From: Sphingobacteriaceae bacterium
GTDB taxonomy: Bacteria; Bacteroidota; Bacteroidia; B-17B0; Aurantibacillaceae
NCBI GenBank assembly: GCA_023251695.1
Contig: JAHEYE010000209.1
Location: 1-6,299, forward strand
Direction: 5' to 3'
DNA length: 6,299 nt
Below are positions 1-6,299 of this stretch, in pieces. The translations under genes and the position numbers were made by a program. Position 1 is the first letter of the stretch; each line of letters starts with the position of its first letter. The notes under the pieces were generated by a model. The model was not told where the DNA came from and did no database searches. It saw nothing but the letters and a program-made list of their open reading frames with translations.

Positions 1-376
1 TATCTCTTAATGTCAGAAAACCATGCGCAAAGCCCTCAGGAATATACATCATCGTTTTATTTTCTTCAGTTAACTCAGCAGCAACATGCTTCCCGTAGGT
101 TGAAGATCCTTTCCTGATATCTACAGCAACATCAAGAACAGCACCGGTTATAACGCGCACCAATTTACCTTGTGCGAAAGGCGGATTCTGAAAATGCAAT
201 CCTCTTAATACACCTTTATGCGAGAGCGATTGGTTGTCCTGAACGAAATTTAAATTGAGGTCGTTTTTAATAAACAATTCCTTATTATAGCTTTCGAAAA
301 AGTACCCACGGGCATCAGCGAAAACCTTTGGATTAATAATCCACAATCCTTCAATGCCTGTATTAACAAGTTCCAT
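1..376 (-). CDS. rfbC: dTDP-4-dehydrorhamnose 3,5-epimerase (RfbC/RmlC), N-terminal part, cut by the window edge
   Basis: This enzyme performs the double epimerisation at C3 and C5 of dTDP-4-keto-6-deoxyglucose, the third step of dTDP-L-rhamnose synthesis in the cytoplasm. The window shows 125 residues of a family usually about 180 long. Visible family signatures are the early DARGYFFESY stretch (residues 21-30), QDNQS (46-50), and RGLHFQ (58-63), in which His61 is the expected catalytic base and Arg58 a substrate contact. Also present are QGKLVRV (69-75) and YIPEGFAHGF (111-120), the cupin core. The catalytic tyrosine should lie a few residues past the edge and cannot be checked. The ATG at 376 is chosen because it gives the usual N-terminus (MELVNTGIEGLWII). 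It shares one base with the TAA stop of the upstream wzc-like gene, so the gene is probably translationally coupled to it. Rhamnose is a common component of exported polysaccharides, which fits the operon. The family call is secure; the gene is incomplete only because of the window boundary. Confidence 0.95.
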   Translation of the reverse strand, partial: MELVNTGIEGLWIINPKVFADARGYFFESYNKELFIKNDLNLNFVQDNQSLSHKGVLRGLHFQNPPFAQGKLVRVITGAVLDVAVDIRKGSSTYGKHVAAELTEENKTMMYIPEGFAHGFLTLRD

Positions 377-378
377 TA
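374..378 (-). promoter_or_regulatory. TAATG stop/start overlap between the wzc-like gene and rfbC
   Basis: Read on the minus strand, the bases are TAATG: TAA ends the tyrosine kinase gene and the ATG sharing its last A starts rfbC. A modest purine run (AAGAAG) lies just upstream, inside the last two kinase codons, and could help ribosomes reinitiate. Such an overlap normally means one transcript and coupled translation; the coupling itself is inferred. Confidence 0.8.
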
Positions 379-2826
379 CTTCTTAGAAAAAAAACCTTTT
401 TTTCGTTTATTTAATTTCGCCTCGTCAGAATAATAACCTGAACCGTAGCCGTAACCATAACCATAGCCGTAACCATAGCCGTAGTTGTAACCATATGAAG
501 CACCTTTCTTAACATCAACACCATTTAAAATAATTGATAAGTGCTGGATGTTATTCTCATTTCTTAACCTGTCGATAATCTGAGCGAAATTCTTTCTGGA
601 GTATTCAGCCCGGAAAACATAAATGGGATAATCGGCATGACGTAAGGTTAATAAACCATCGGTTACTAATCCAACCGGAGGATTATCAACTACAACATAA
701 TCAAATTTTGTTTTGAGATATTCGAGCACTTCCATCAATTTACCGCTCATGATTAATTCGGAAGGATTTGGAGGTATAGGTCCTGCTGTAATAAATTTTA
801 ACTGAGGAATAGAACTGTCGTTTAAACATTCATCAACAGTTGTAATATTCGTAAGGATCGTACTCATCCCCTTATCATTACTCACTTCGAACCCACGGTG
901 GATCTTTGGCTTACGCATATCCAAATCAATAATAACAGCTGTTTTTCCGCTATAGGCTAAAATACCGGCGATATTTAATGCTACGAATGTTTTACCCTCA
1001 CCCGAAATAGTTGAAGTAATGGAAACAATCTTTGGACCTTCGGTATTATTGATGAACTGCAAATTTGTCCGTATGGCGCGGAACGCTTCCGTTATTAAAG
1101 CTTTCGGGTTTTTATCTACTATCAATTGCGAAAGCGGCATGGTGCTCTCGAATTTAGGAATGATACCAAGGGTATTGATACTTGCGCTTGTGTGACGGAT
1201 AATCTCGCTGAGTGAAGAAATTTTATCGTGAAGGAAATAACGTATAAAAATAAGAACCAAACTTGATAACATGAAGGCAACAAATGCAACCGATAAAGCA
1301 CTTTTCCGGCTTGGCGAAACAATTAGTCCGTCACCCGTGGCTTTTTCTAAGATGATGTTTTGGGAAACGAAACCGGCATTTGCAATTGAATACTCGGTCT
1401 TTTTCTCTAATAACATGGTATAATACTTTTCACTTATCGAATAAACACGCATCAATCGCGCCAGCTCGACCTCTATTCTGGGATCCTGATCCACTTTGTC
1501 TTTGTAAGTCAATGACTTCTCTTGAAGATTCAGGTAACGGGCCTTGTATTTTAAATGAACCGAACTAAGGCTTCTCAACAAGAGCTCTTTCTGACCTTCC
1601 AACTGTTTATTGATCTGATCAATGTTTGTGGATTTAGGAGTTACGAAAAATAACAGATTCTCTTTTTCCGTTAATAGTTTTTGAATGTTGTTAAGCACGT
1701 CTTTTATACGCCCTTCATCTTCTGACCCGGCTAATAATGACATTAACTGATAAATATCAATGTTTTTATTAGTAGCGATGTCGTTTTGGATCTCGCTTAA
1801 TAATTTTTCCTCCAGTTCAACCTGCAGCATCTGATCTTCTAGGTCGGAAAAACGAACCAAGTTAGAACGAAGCACCTCAACGTTATTATTGTTCAGGTTC
1901 TTTTGCTCTTTATATTTTGATAAATTGCCTTCGGCGCCTTTAAGATCATCAAATACAACCGTTAGCTGTTCATCGATAAACGAAATAATTTTTCTTGAAC
2001 TTTCACTTTTGCGGACGATATCATAAGATAAATATTCCTCAGTAACCGCATTCACAATGTCTTTAGACCTTTTCGGATTAATATCCTGAACAGTCACCAA
2101 TATTGTTTTTGCGAGGTCAGATAACATCTTGATGTCAATTTTAGTTTGCATCTCAGAGGTAATAACGTCAACATTTTTTATTACGAAATAAAACTTATTT
2201 GTGCCAAGGGCATTTGAAACGACGGCTTTTTCCATTTCTGGGTTTAAGAATACCCTTATATCAAAATCATTGCCCCTAATCTTTGAATTAGTAAAGAATT
2301 TTATAGTTTTAACCACACCATTTTGAGTATAACTAAGGTCACCGCTATTAAGATCGCGTGCGAAGGTTATGTATATCTTTTGATTATAAAGCGCCTCATT
2401 CTTTATTTCCACCTGAACATTGAATGGTGAGTTCACATACAATTCATTACTTTTAAAGGTTCCCTCATTAAAATAACTTGCTTCTATCTGTAAACGGTCT
2501 ACAACACGTCCAACGAATTTTTTTGAACGCATTAATTCTATCGCCTCAGCAATTTTATTAGTATTCGCTTCTATTTGGTTTAATTCGAGAATTTTATTCG
2601 CCTCGTTATTATCGTTTACCTGTAATTTTGATTTGGATTCGAAAATAGGCTGACTATAACGTAAATAAAGAAAAGCTGAGCTGAAAACGATGATAAAAAA
2701 TAAAATAAGATAATACTTACTTTTAAGGGTGAGGTACAAAAATAAGCTAAAGTCAATACTACTACTGAACTTTTCGACACGCTCTTTATACCTGTCTACT
2801 TCACTATCAATTTTTGCGTTGAGCAT
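376..2826 (-). CDS. wzc: Wzc-like polysaccharide co-polymerase / BY-type tyrosine autokinase
   Basis: This inner-membrane protein controls chain length and export of capsule or exopolysaccharide and autophosphorylates on C-terminal tyrosines. It is 816 residues, longer than the roughly 720 of E. coli Wzc. Order of parts: cytoplasmic N-terminus; transmembrane helix about 38-57; Wzz-type periplasmic domain with a long predicted coiled-coil region about 275-440; GNVR-like segment about 449-480 (RIEVELARLMR, then EKYYTMLLEKKTE); second transmembrane helix about 509-531; cytoplasmic kinase domain. The kinase has the EX2RX2R oligomerisation motif (Glu580, Arg583, Arg586), Walker A SGEGKT (608-613, Lys612), Walker A' VIIDLDMRKP (631-640, Asp634 and Asp636) and Walker B YVVVDNPP (710-717, Asp714). 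The tail holds 11 tyrosines between 778 and 799, then a lysine-rich end. The ATG at 2826 overlaps the stop of the Wza-like gene, and the stop overlaps the rfbC start. No Wzb-like phosphatase is seen in the window. The family call is very secure; the exact polysaccharide is unknown. Confidence 0.97.
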   Translation of the reverse strand: MLNAKIDSEVDRYKERVEKFSSSIDFSLFLYLTLKSKYYLILFFIIVFSSAFLYLRYSQPIFESKSKLQVNDNNEANKILELNQIEANTNKIAEAIELMRSKKFVGRVVDRLQIEASYFNEGTFKSNELYVNSPFNVQVEIKNEALYNQKIYITFARDLNSGDLSYTQNGVVKTIKFFTNSKIRGNDFDIRVFLNPEMEKAVVSNALGTNKFYFVIKNVDVITSEMQTKIDIKMLSDLAKTILVTVQDINPKRSKDIVNAVTEEYLSYDIVRKSESSRKIISFIDEQLTVVFDDLKGAEGNLSKYKEQKNLNNNNVEVLRSNLVRFSDLEDQMLQVELEEKLLSEIQNDIATNKNIDIYQLMSLLAGSEDEGRIKDVLNNIQKLLTEKENLLFFVTPKSTNIDQINKQLEGQKELLLRSLSSVHLKYKARYLNLQEKSLTYKDKVDQDPRIEVELARLMRVYSISEKYYTMLLEKKTEYSIANAGFVSQNIILEKATGDGLIVSPSRKSALSVAFVAFMLSSLVLIFIRYFLHDKISSLSEIIRHTSASINTLGIIPKFESTMPLSQLIVDKNPKALITEAFRAIRTNLQFINNTEGPKIVSITSTISGEGKTFVALNIAGILAYSGKTAVIIDLDMRKPKIHRGFEVSNDKGMSTILTNITTVDECLNDSSIPQLKFITAGPIPPNPSELIMSGKLMEVLEYLKTKFDYVVVDNPPVGLVTDGLLTLRHADYPIYVFRAEYSRKNFAQIIDRLRNENNIQHLSIILNGVDVKKGASYGYNYGYGYGYGYGYGYGSGYYSDEAKLNKRKKGFFSKK
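430..495 (-). repeat. Gly-Tyr hexanucleotide repeat encoding the tyrosine cluster of the Wzc-like kinase
   Basis: Codons here spell a tail of alternating Gly (GGT/GGC) and Tyr (TAT/TAC), interrupted once by Asn and once by Gly-Ser-Gly, giving tyrosines 778, 780, 782, 784, 786, 788, 790, 792, 794, 798 and 799. In DNA this is an imperfect 6-base tandem repeat. Two 18-base blocks, 448-465 and 466-483, match at 16 of 18 positions, including a perfect 12-base stretch, and both mismatches are synonymous. In BY kinases this region is the autophosphorylation cluster. Any gain or loss of a 6-base unit stays in frame and changes the tyrosine count. Confidence 0.9.
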
Positions 2827-2828
2827 TA
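2824..2828 (-). promoter_or_regulatory. TAATG stop/start overlap between the wza-like and wzc-like genes
   Basis: On the minus strand the TAA stop of the export lipoprotein gene shares its last A with the ATG of the kinase gene, the same five-base arrangement as at the next junction. I see no Shine-Dalgarno run upstream, so the kinase is probably translated by reinitiation after the upstream gene. Coupling would help keep the outer- and inner-membrane partners of the exporter in proportion; this is inferred from the overlap. Confidence 0.8.
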
Positions 2829-3578
2829 TTTGATTTTAAACACGCTATAAATTAAAATGGTACTTGAAATGATACTCACAATAGGGGCTAATTCGGCGGC
2901 AACTGTACGTGCTAAGCGGTAACGTGGCTCAATATAAATAATATCATTTGCCAATACTTTTGTGTTTCCGGCAGCCAGACCCTCAATCTTTGACAAATCC
3001 ATTAAGAAAACTTCGGGTTTAGAGTTTCTGTAATTCCTGATTAGTTTTACTTTGTAAGCTTTTCCGTCATCGGTAATACCCCCCGCAAGTGCAATCGCCT
3101 CTAAAACTGTAGTGTTGTTATTGGAGAGCGGTAACACTTTTGCAACACCACCATTACCGGGGAAGACAATAACGCGTTTGTTAGTTACCCTTACAGTTAC
3201 GAAAGGCTTCACATAATATTCTGAATATTTTTCTTCGAGAACCTTTTCTACTTCACGTATGGTATAGCCTTCTAATTTCACATAACCGATCATCGGTAAT
3301 TTAACCAACCCATCGCTTTCAACTAATACGTCCAAGTCGTTACGGTAAATGATATTGGCCTGGTTGGCAAGGTCAATCAATTTAAATCCATCATTCGTAA
3401 ACACCCTGTATTGGATCTGATCATTAGAAGTTAACTTATAATCCTGATTGGATAATGAATCCGTTAACTTATCATACGCATAATCAGTTTTGGTTTTTAA
3501 CATCAGATTAGACCTGAAGATTTTGCAAGAAGAAAAGGCTAGTAAAAAAACCGGGAAGAGTATTAATAATTTACGCAT
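2826..3578 (-). CDS. wza: Wza-like polysaccharide export outer-membrane lipoprotein (Poly_export + SLBB)
   Basis: This is the outer-membrane exit channel for exported polysaccharide and the periplasmic partner of the Wzc-like protein encoded next. It has 250 residues, much shorter than E. coli Wza (about 380) but ordinary for Bacteroidota members. A lipoprotein signal peptide runs from residue 1 to 17 (MRKLLILFPVFLLAFSSC), with Cys18 as the predicted lipidated residue. The polysaccharide-export domain follows at about 48-131 (YRVFTNDGFKL, then DGLVKLPMIGYVKLEGYT and KPFVTVRV), and one SLBB-type domain at about 134-184 (VIVFPGNGG, LEAIALAGGITDDGKA). The conserved NDIIYIEP segment is at 211-218. 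A C-terminal hydrophobic helix, about 229-247, matches the membrane-spanning helix that forms the outer-membrane ring in Wza. The ATG at 3578 directly begins the signal peptide and has no obvious Shine-Dalgarno sequence. A promoter lies just upstream, so this is probably the first gene of the export operon. The single SLBB domain suggests a shorter periplasmic channel than in E. coli. Confidence 0.95.
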   Translation of the reverse strand: MRKLLILFPVFLLAFSSCKIFRSNLMLKTKTDYAYDKLTDSLSNQDYKLTSNDQIQYRVFTNDGFKLIDLANQANIIYRNDLDVLVESDGLVKLPMIGYVKLEGYTIREVEKVLEEKYSEYYVKPFVTVRVTNKRVIVFPGNGGVAKVLPLSNNNTTVLEAIALAGGITDDGKAYKVKLIRNYRNSKPEVFLMDLSKIEGLAAGNTKVLANDIIYIEPRYRLARTVAAELAPIVSIISSTILIYSVFKIK

Positions 3579-3591
3579 AAATAGGTTTTTA

Positions 3592-3599
3592 CAAAGATA
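3592..3599 (-). promoter_or_regulatory. Bacteroidota -7 promoter element ahead of the wza-like gene
   Basis: The minus strand reads TATCTTTG, a perfect match to the Bacteroidota housekeeping -7 consensus TAnnTTTG. It sits in the AT-rich 56-base gap between the phosphodiesterase and export genes. Only 13 bases separate it from the ATG at 3578, so the leader would be very short. The -33 side is weaker: TTTTG ends 13 bases upstream (too close) and a TTTTAG at 3620-3625 lies at about the usual 20-base spacing. I see no terminator hairpin in this gap, so read-through from the upstream gene may also feed the operon. Confidence 0.6.
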
Positions 3600-3634
3600 T
3601 TAATTTTTGTGACAAAATACTAAAAAACAGTGCT

Positions 3635-5650
3635 TTACCTCGGGTATTCAATCCTTACATGATACATATTCATAAGCCGTTTTTTAAATATTTTTTTAAC
3701 GGTTGTAATGTCTTTGAAGGTAATTTCCGCGTTAATTAGCTGATTTTCGCTTATTTTATAGTCTATAATACGGTCAACCAGCTCATTTATTGTCAAAGCA
3801 TCGTACTTTTTTAGCGATCTGGAGGCGGCTTCCACCCCATCCGCCATCATTAAAACCGCCGTTTCTTTACTGAAAGGAATTGGTCCCGGATATCTGAAGG
3901 CCTCTTCATTTATTTTCTCGCCGGTATGTTCTTTTTTGAACGTATTATAAAACCATCCAACAGTTGTAGTACCGTGATGCGTACGTATGAAATCAATAAC
4001 CGCTTCAGGAAGTTTATGTTCCTTGGCTTTTTCAATACCTTTTATAACATGTGCAATAATTATCTTAACGCTTTCTTCAGGTAAAATTTCAGTATGCGGA
4101 TTTACTTCACCCACCTGATTTTCGGTGAAATACCTTGGGTTATCAATTTTACCTATATCATGATACATAGCACCTGTCCTGATCAGCAAAGCATTTCCCC
4201 CAATGTGGAAAATGGCTTCCTCAGCGAGATTCGCCACCTGAAGCGAATGCTGGAAGGTGCCAGGCACTTTTACCGATAATTCCCGTAACAAAGGGTTGTT
4301 CAGATCGCACAATTCCATTAGTGTGAAATCTGAAATAAAACCAAATGATTTTTCGGCAAGGAAAATAAAAGGATAAGCCAGCAAGATTAATAATGAGCTT
4401 ATAATAATGGGAAGGTAAAATATTTTTTGTGTGAGAATTTTTTCACTGTCCATCATCAGATGATAACCAACGAAGGACATCAAATAAAAAAATAATACCA
4501 CTAAACCGGATACCAGTAACTCCTTCCGATTACGCATTTCGGCCACACTAAAAATGGTTCCCATGCCAATGATCAATTGCGTAAATACAAATTGAAATTT
4601 ATCGGCTGCGTAAAAAGAACAGAATAAAATAGCAATCAAAAAAGTAAATAATGCCGTTCGGCTATCGAAAAATATCCTGATCAAAACAGGAAGTAAAGCA
4701 AAAGGAAGCGCACCAAAAAACAAAAGCCCATAAGGGGCAGTCACACCCGATATCAGAACCGATAAAATCACCATCATGAAAATAAAACTCACTTGCCTGG
4801 CCTGTCCGAAAATATTTTTCCTAAAAAAAGCCAGATACAACATCAATATTCCAAATAAAAGCGTTGCTATGATTAATTTTCCTACGGAGTTCAATACATC
4901 TCCCCTGGCACTCCTTCCTGAACTCAATAAATACTCTGTAATAATCTGCCGCTTTTGCGGGTTGATTTCCTCAAGGTGCTTAACTAATACATCACCTGCT
5001 TTATAAATTGTTTTATAAACCGAAAGATGTCCCAGGTTTTCGGCTGTATTTTTTTCTGTAAGAGCTTTATCACAATAAATTGTTACGGCAAGGTATTTGA
5101 TACAATTCTCAATTATTATTCCGCCATCAGGATCACTACCCGCTTTCTTTCTGAAATAATCTACAGCTTTATCAACCGTAAAAAATTCCTTGTAATCAAA
5201 TAAAGATACTTCCCCGTCTTTTATTAAAGAGATAAGGCCATGCAAATCTTTTTCTTCAATTTTTTCAATTACCCCTTTCGCATAAACAGAATCAAGAAGC
5301 TTTTTTACTTTCGAAAAAATCTTTCCACCCTTATCTTTTTTTAACTGCTCTTCTAATTCAACAGATCTGAAATCACGTTCTTCCACTGTTTCTTTAAAGT
5401 ACATTGGGGAAGATCTTAAAATATCATTCTGCTCATTCTTAAATTCAACTTCTGTCTTAGGCAAATAAAACTCGTTCTCGGTGACCAGATTCTTAAACGG
5501 CCAGATTTTTAATCCTTTCACCGAATTAACCGAATACCCGAATTTTGAGGGCATTAAATACGCAACAATTAGCACCGATATAAAATACAATGCGATTTTG
5601 TATACCAACGAGTGCTTGTCGCGTATAAGGTTGAATAAATTCACTAACAC
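3635..5650 (-). CDS. pgpH: PgpH-type 7TM-HD cyclic di-AMP phosphodiesterase
   Basis: This is a membrane HD-domain phosphohydrolase of the 7TMR-HD family, whose characterised member PgpH cleaves cyclic di-AMP to pApA. It has 671 residues. A first transmembrane helix at about 16-33 is followed by an extracytoplasmic domain (about 34-252) that may sense a ligand. A block of about seven hydrophobic helices then spans about 256-432, and a cytoplasmic HD domain fills about 460-660. The metal-binding set looks complete: His468 (FQHSLQVANL), His497-Asp498 (YHDIGK), His534 (IIAHVIKG), His558-His559 (RTHHGT) and Asp604 (MMADGVEAASR); the family motif YPGPIPFSKE is at 587-596. The start is GTG at 5650, with an in-frame GTG two codons later as an alternative. 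No ATG lies between it and the upstream in-frame stop, and homologues usually begin shortly before the KHSLVYKI segment. It lies 62 bases after the receptor gene and 56 bases before the export operon. Family assignment is secure; c-di-AMP as substrate rests on family knowledge. Confidence 0.93.
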   Translation of the reverse strand: MLVNLFNLIRDKHSLVYKIALYFISVLIVAYLMPSKFGYSVNSVKGLKIWPFKNLVTENEFYLPKTEVEFKNEQNDILRSSPMYFKETVEERDFRSVELEEQLKKDKGGKIFSKVKKLLDSVYAKGVIEKIEEKDLHGLISLIKDGEVSLFDYKEFFTVDKAVDYFRKKAGSDPDGGIIIENCIKYLAVTIYCDKALTEKNTAENLGHLSVYKTIYKAGDVLVKHLEEINPQKRQIITEYLLSSGRSARGDVLNSVGKLIIATLLFGILMLYLAFFRKNIFGQARQVSFIFMMVILSVLISGVTAPYGLLFFGALPFALLPVLIRIFFDSRTALFTFLIAILFCSFYAADKFQFVFTQLIIGMGTIFSVAEMRNRKELLVSGLVVLFFYLMSFVGYHLMMDSEKILTQKIFYLPIIISSLLILLAYPFIFLAEKSFGFISDFTLMELCDLNNPLLRELSVKVPGTFQHSLQVANLAEEAIFHIGGNALLIRTGAMYHDIGKIDNPRYFTENQVGEVNPHTEILPEESVKIIIAHVIKGIEKAKEHKLPEAVIDFIRTHHGTTTVGWFYNTFKKEHTGEKINEEAFRYPGPIPFSKETAVLMMADGVEAASRSLKKYDALTINELVDRIIDYKISENQLINAEITFKDITTVKKIFKKRLMNMYHVRIEYPR

Positions 5651-5657
5651 AAAGTAA
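5650..5657 (-). promoter_or_regulatory. Possible -7-like element overlapping the pgpH start codon
   Basis: The minus strand reads TTACTTTG, differing from TAnnTTTG at one specified base, and its last G is the first base of the annotated GTG start. No good -33 element is visible about 20 bases upstream. If real, transcription would begin inside the first codons and translation would start slightly downstream, for example at the GTG of codon 3. It may equally be a chance match in AT-rich DNA. Confidence 0.25.
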
Positions 5658-5668
5658 AAATTTAGTTA

Positions 5669-5692
5669 AAGTCAGCCCAGGGAAAGCGACTT
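5669..5692. terminator. Weak hairpin between the receptor gene and pgpH, possible terminator
   Basis: AAGTC-A-GC (5669-5676) can pair with GCGACTT (5686-5692), giving a 7-bp stem with one bulged A and a 9-base loop. On the minus strand it follows the receptor stop by about 20 bases and is followed by an AT-rich stretch with a run of five Ts a few bases later, not an immediate T-run. It could be a poor terminator for the receptor transcript. The stem is short and may be coincidental. Confidence 0.3.
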
Positions 5693-5712
5693 ATCTTATT
5701 AACAGAAGCGTT

Positions 5713-6299
5713 TTAATTAATCGAATAAACATATTGGATAGCGGCCGTGCGGGGCGATTCGATTTTCATTGGCCTTAAGGAGTAATCTGCATTAAGGGCA
5801 TTGCTCACTATAAAAGAAATTTTGTGATGCTCGGTCAATTTGCATCCAAACCTTAAATCAACTACCTCAAATCCAAAATGCGTACGCCAGTAATTTGTTG
5901 CCTTTATTTCATAAAAATATTCTTTGGCATTATAAGTTAAGTCTTCCAAGTCAAGAAAAGCTTTGTCAATATTTTGCATGGCACTGTAATAACGGTAACT
6001 AAATCCAAATGAAAACCTGTATATCCTTAGCTCAACATCCGCCTTGAACATATGCTTGAACCTGTATTTCAAAATATTATCAGTTGTGTCCATACTTGCT
6101 TTTTTGTAACTCAGGTCAATTCCGGGACCCGGACCAAAAATAGGGTCGCAATGGGCATAAATTGTATCCGGTGTAAGGCTTACCGGTTCAACATAGGTAT
6201 AACCGATTAGTGCAGTAATGCCAAACTTTTTATTTGTTTCAGGTGAGGAAAAAGCAGTTGACATATCCACTCCTCGCACTCTAGAATCACCGGTATTCA
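5713..6299 (-). CDS. TonB-dependent outer-membrane receptor, C-terminal part, cut by the window edge
   Basis: The reading frame runs open to the right edge, giving 194 residues with no true start inside the window; a GTG at 6279 is an internal valine codon. The first visible residues, NTGDSRVRGVDMSTAF, match the strand motif of TonB-dependent receptor barrels (usually N.G..R.RGVE). The end carries the typical last-strand region: WRTHFGFEVVDLRFG, ISFIVSNALNADYSLRP, then PRTAAIQYVYSIN. Alternating hydrophobic and polar residues and many aromatics fit beta-barrel strands. The protein would import a ligand across the outer membrane using TonB energy. The ligand cannot be told from this part because the plug and most of the barrel are missing. 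The protein ends in Asn instead of the usual terminal aromatic residue. It is in the same direction as pgpH, 62 bases away, with a possible weak terminator between them, so a shared transcript is uncertain. Confidence 0.88.
   Translation of the reverse strand, partial: NTGDSRVRGVDMSTAFSSPETNKKFGITALIGYTYVEPVSLTPDTIYAHCDPIFGPGPGIDLSYKKASMDTTDNILKYRFKHMFKADVELRIYRFSFGFSYRYYSAMQNIDKAFLDLEDLTYNAKEYFYEIKATNYWRTHFGFEVVDLRFGCKLTEHHKISFIVSNALNADYSLRPMKIESPRTAAIQYVYSIN

Noticed and set aside
387..403. Adjacent homopolymer runs (8 A, then CC, then 7 T on the plus strand) at the 3' end of the wzc-like gene, a possible slippage or programmed frameshift site.
   Set aside because: A -1 shift on the minus strand meets a TAA almost at once (383-385), so it would only trim the last few lysine-rich residues and cannot fuse the kinase to RfbC. 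The runs simply encode Lys-Lys-Gly-Phe-Phe-Ser.
1122..1568. Two plus-strand open frames (1122-1322 and 1380-1568).
   Set aside because: They lie antisense inside the well-supported kinase gene, have no recognisable domains, and their compositions look like antisense shadows.
3590..3611. Short inverted repeat (ACAAA ... TTTGT) in the gap before the wza-like gene, as a terminator or operator.
   Set aside because: Only five AT-rich base pairs with no following T-run; it is better explained by the promoter element it overlaps and by base composition.
4094..5006. Two plus-strand open frames (4094-4279 and 4776-5006).
   Set aside because: They are antisense to conserved HD and membrane regions of the phosphodiesterase and resemble no known protein.
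6279..6279. GTG at 6279 as the start of a small 188-residue protein.
   Set aside because: The frame stays open to the window edge and the residues before it (NTGDSR) continue the receptor barrel motif, so this is an internal codon.

Overview
The window is a compact, low-GC stretch with all five recognisable genes on the minus strand and no gap longer than about 62 bases. It comes from a member of the Bacteroidota. The evidence is a TonB-dependent receptor C-terminus, a Bacteroidota-style Wza/Wzc pair, a 7TM-HD phosphodiesterase of the type common in that phylum, a perfect TAnnTTTG -7 promoter element, and little Shine-Dalgarno signal before the start codons. I cannot place it to genus.

In transcription order (right to left) the window holds the following. 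(1) 6299-5713: the last 194 residues of a TonB-dependent outer-membrane receptor, cut by the window edge. (2) 5712-5651: a 62-base gap with a weak hairpin. (3) 5650-3635: a complete PgpH-type membrane HD phosphodiesterase, predicted to degrade cyclic di-AMP, starting at GTG. (4) 3634-3579: a 56-base gap with a good Bacteroidota promoter. (5) 3578-2826: a Wza-like outer-membrane polysaccharide export lipoprotein. (6) 2826-376: a Wzc-like polysaccharide co-polymerase and tyrosine autokinase with an 11-tyrosine Gly-Tyr tail. (7) 376-1: the first 125 residues of RfbC/RmlC (dTDP-4-dehydrorhamnose 3,5-epimerase), cut by the left edge.

Genes 5 to 7 form one tight operon. Both junctions are the same five-base TAATG stop/start overlap, so translation is probably coupled. 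Together they look like the start of a capsule or exopolysaccharide locus: Wza is the outer-membrane exit channel, Wzc is the inner-membrane regulator and kinase, and RfbC makes the dTDP-L-rhamnose precursor. Glycosyltransferases, flippase and polymerase would be expected past the left edge, but none is visible here. The receptor and the phosphodiesterase upstream may be unrelated housekeeping neighbours.

I see no convincing novel system. The most interesting points are the repeat-encoded tyrosine tail of Wzc, the short-leader promoter at the head of the export operon, and the adjacency of a c-di-AMP phosphodiesterase to a polysaccharide export operon.
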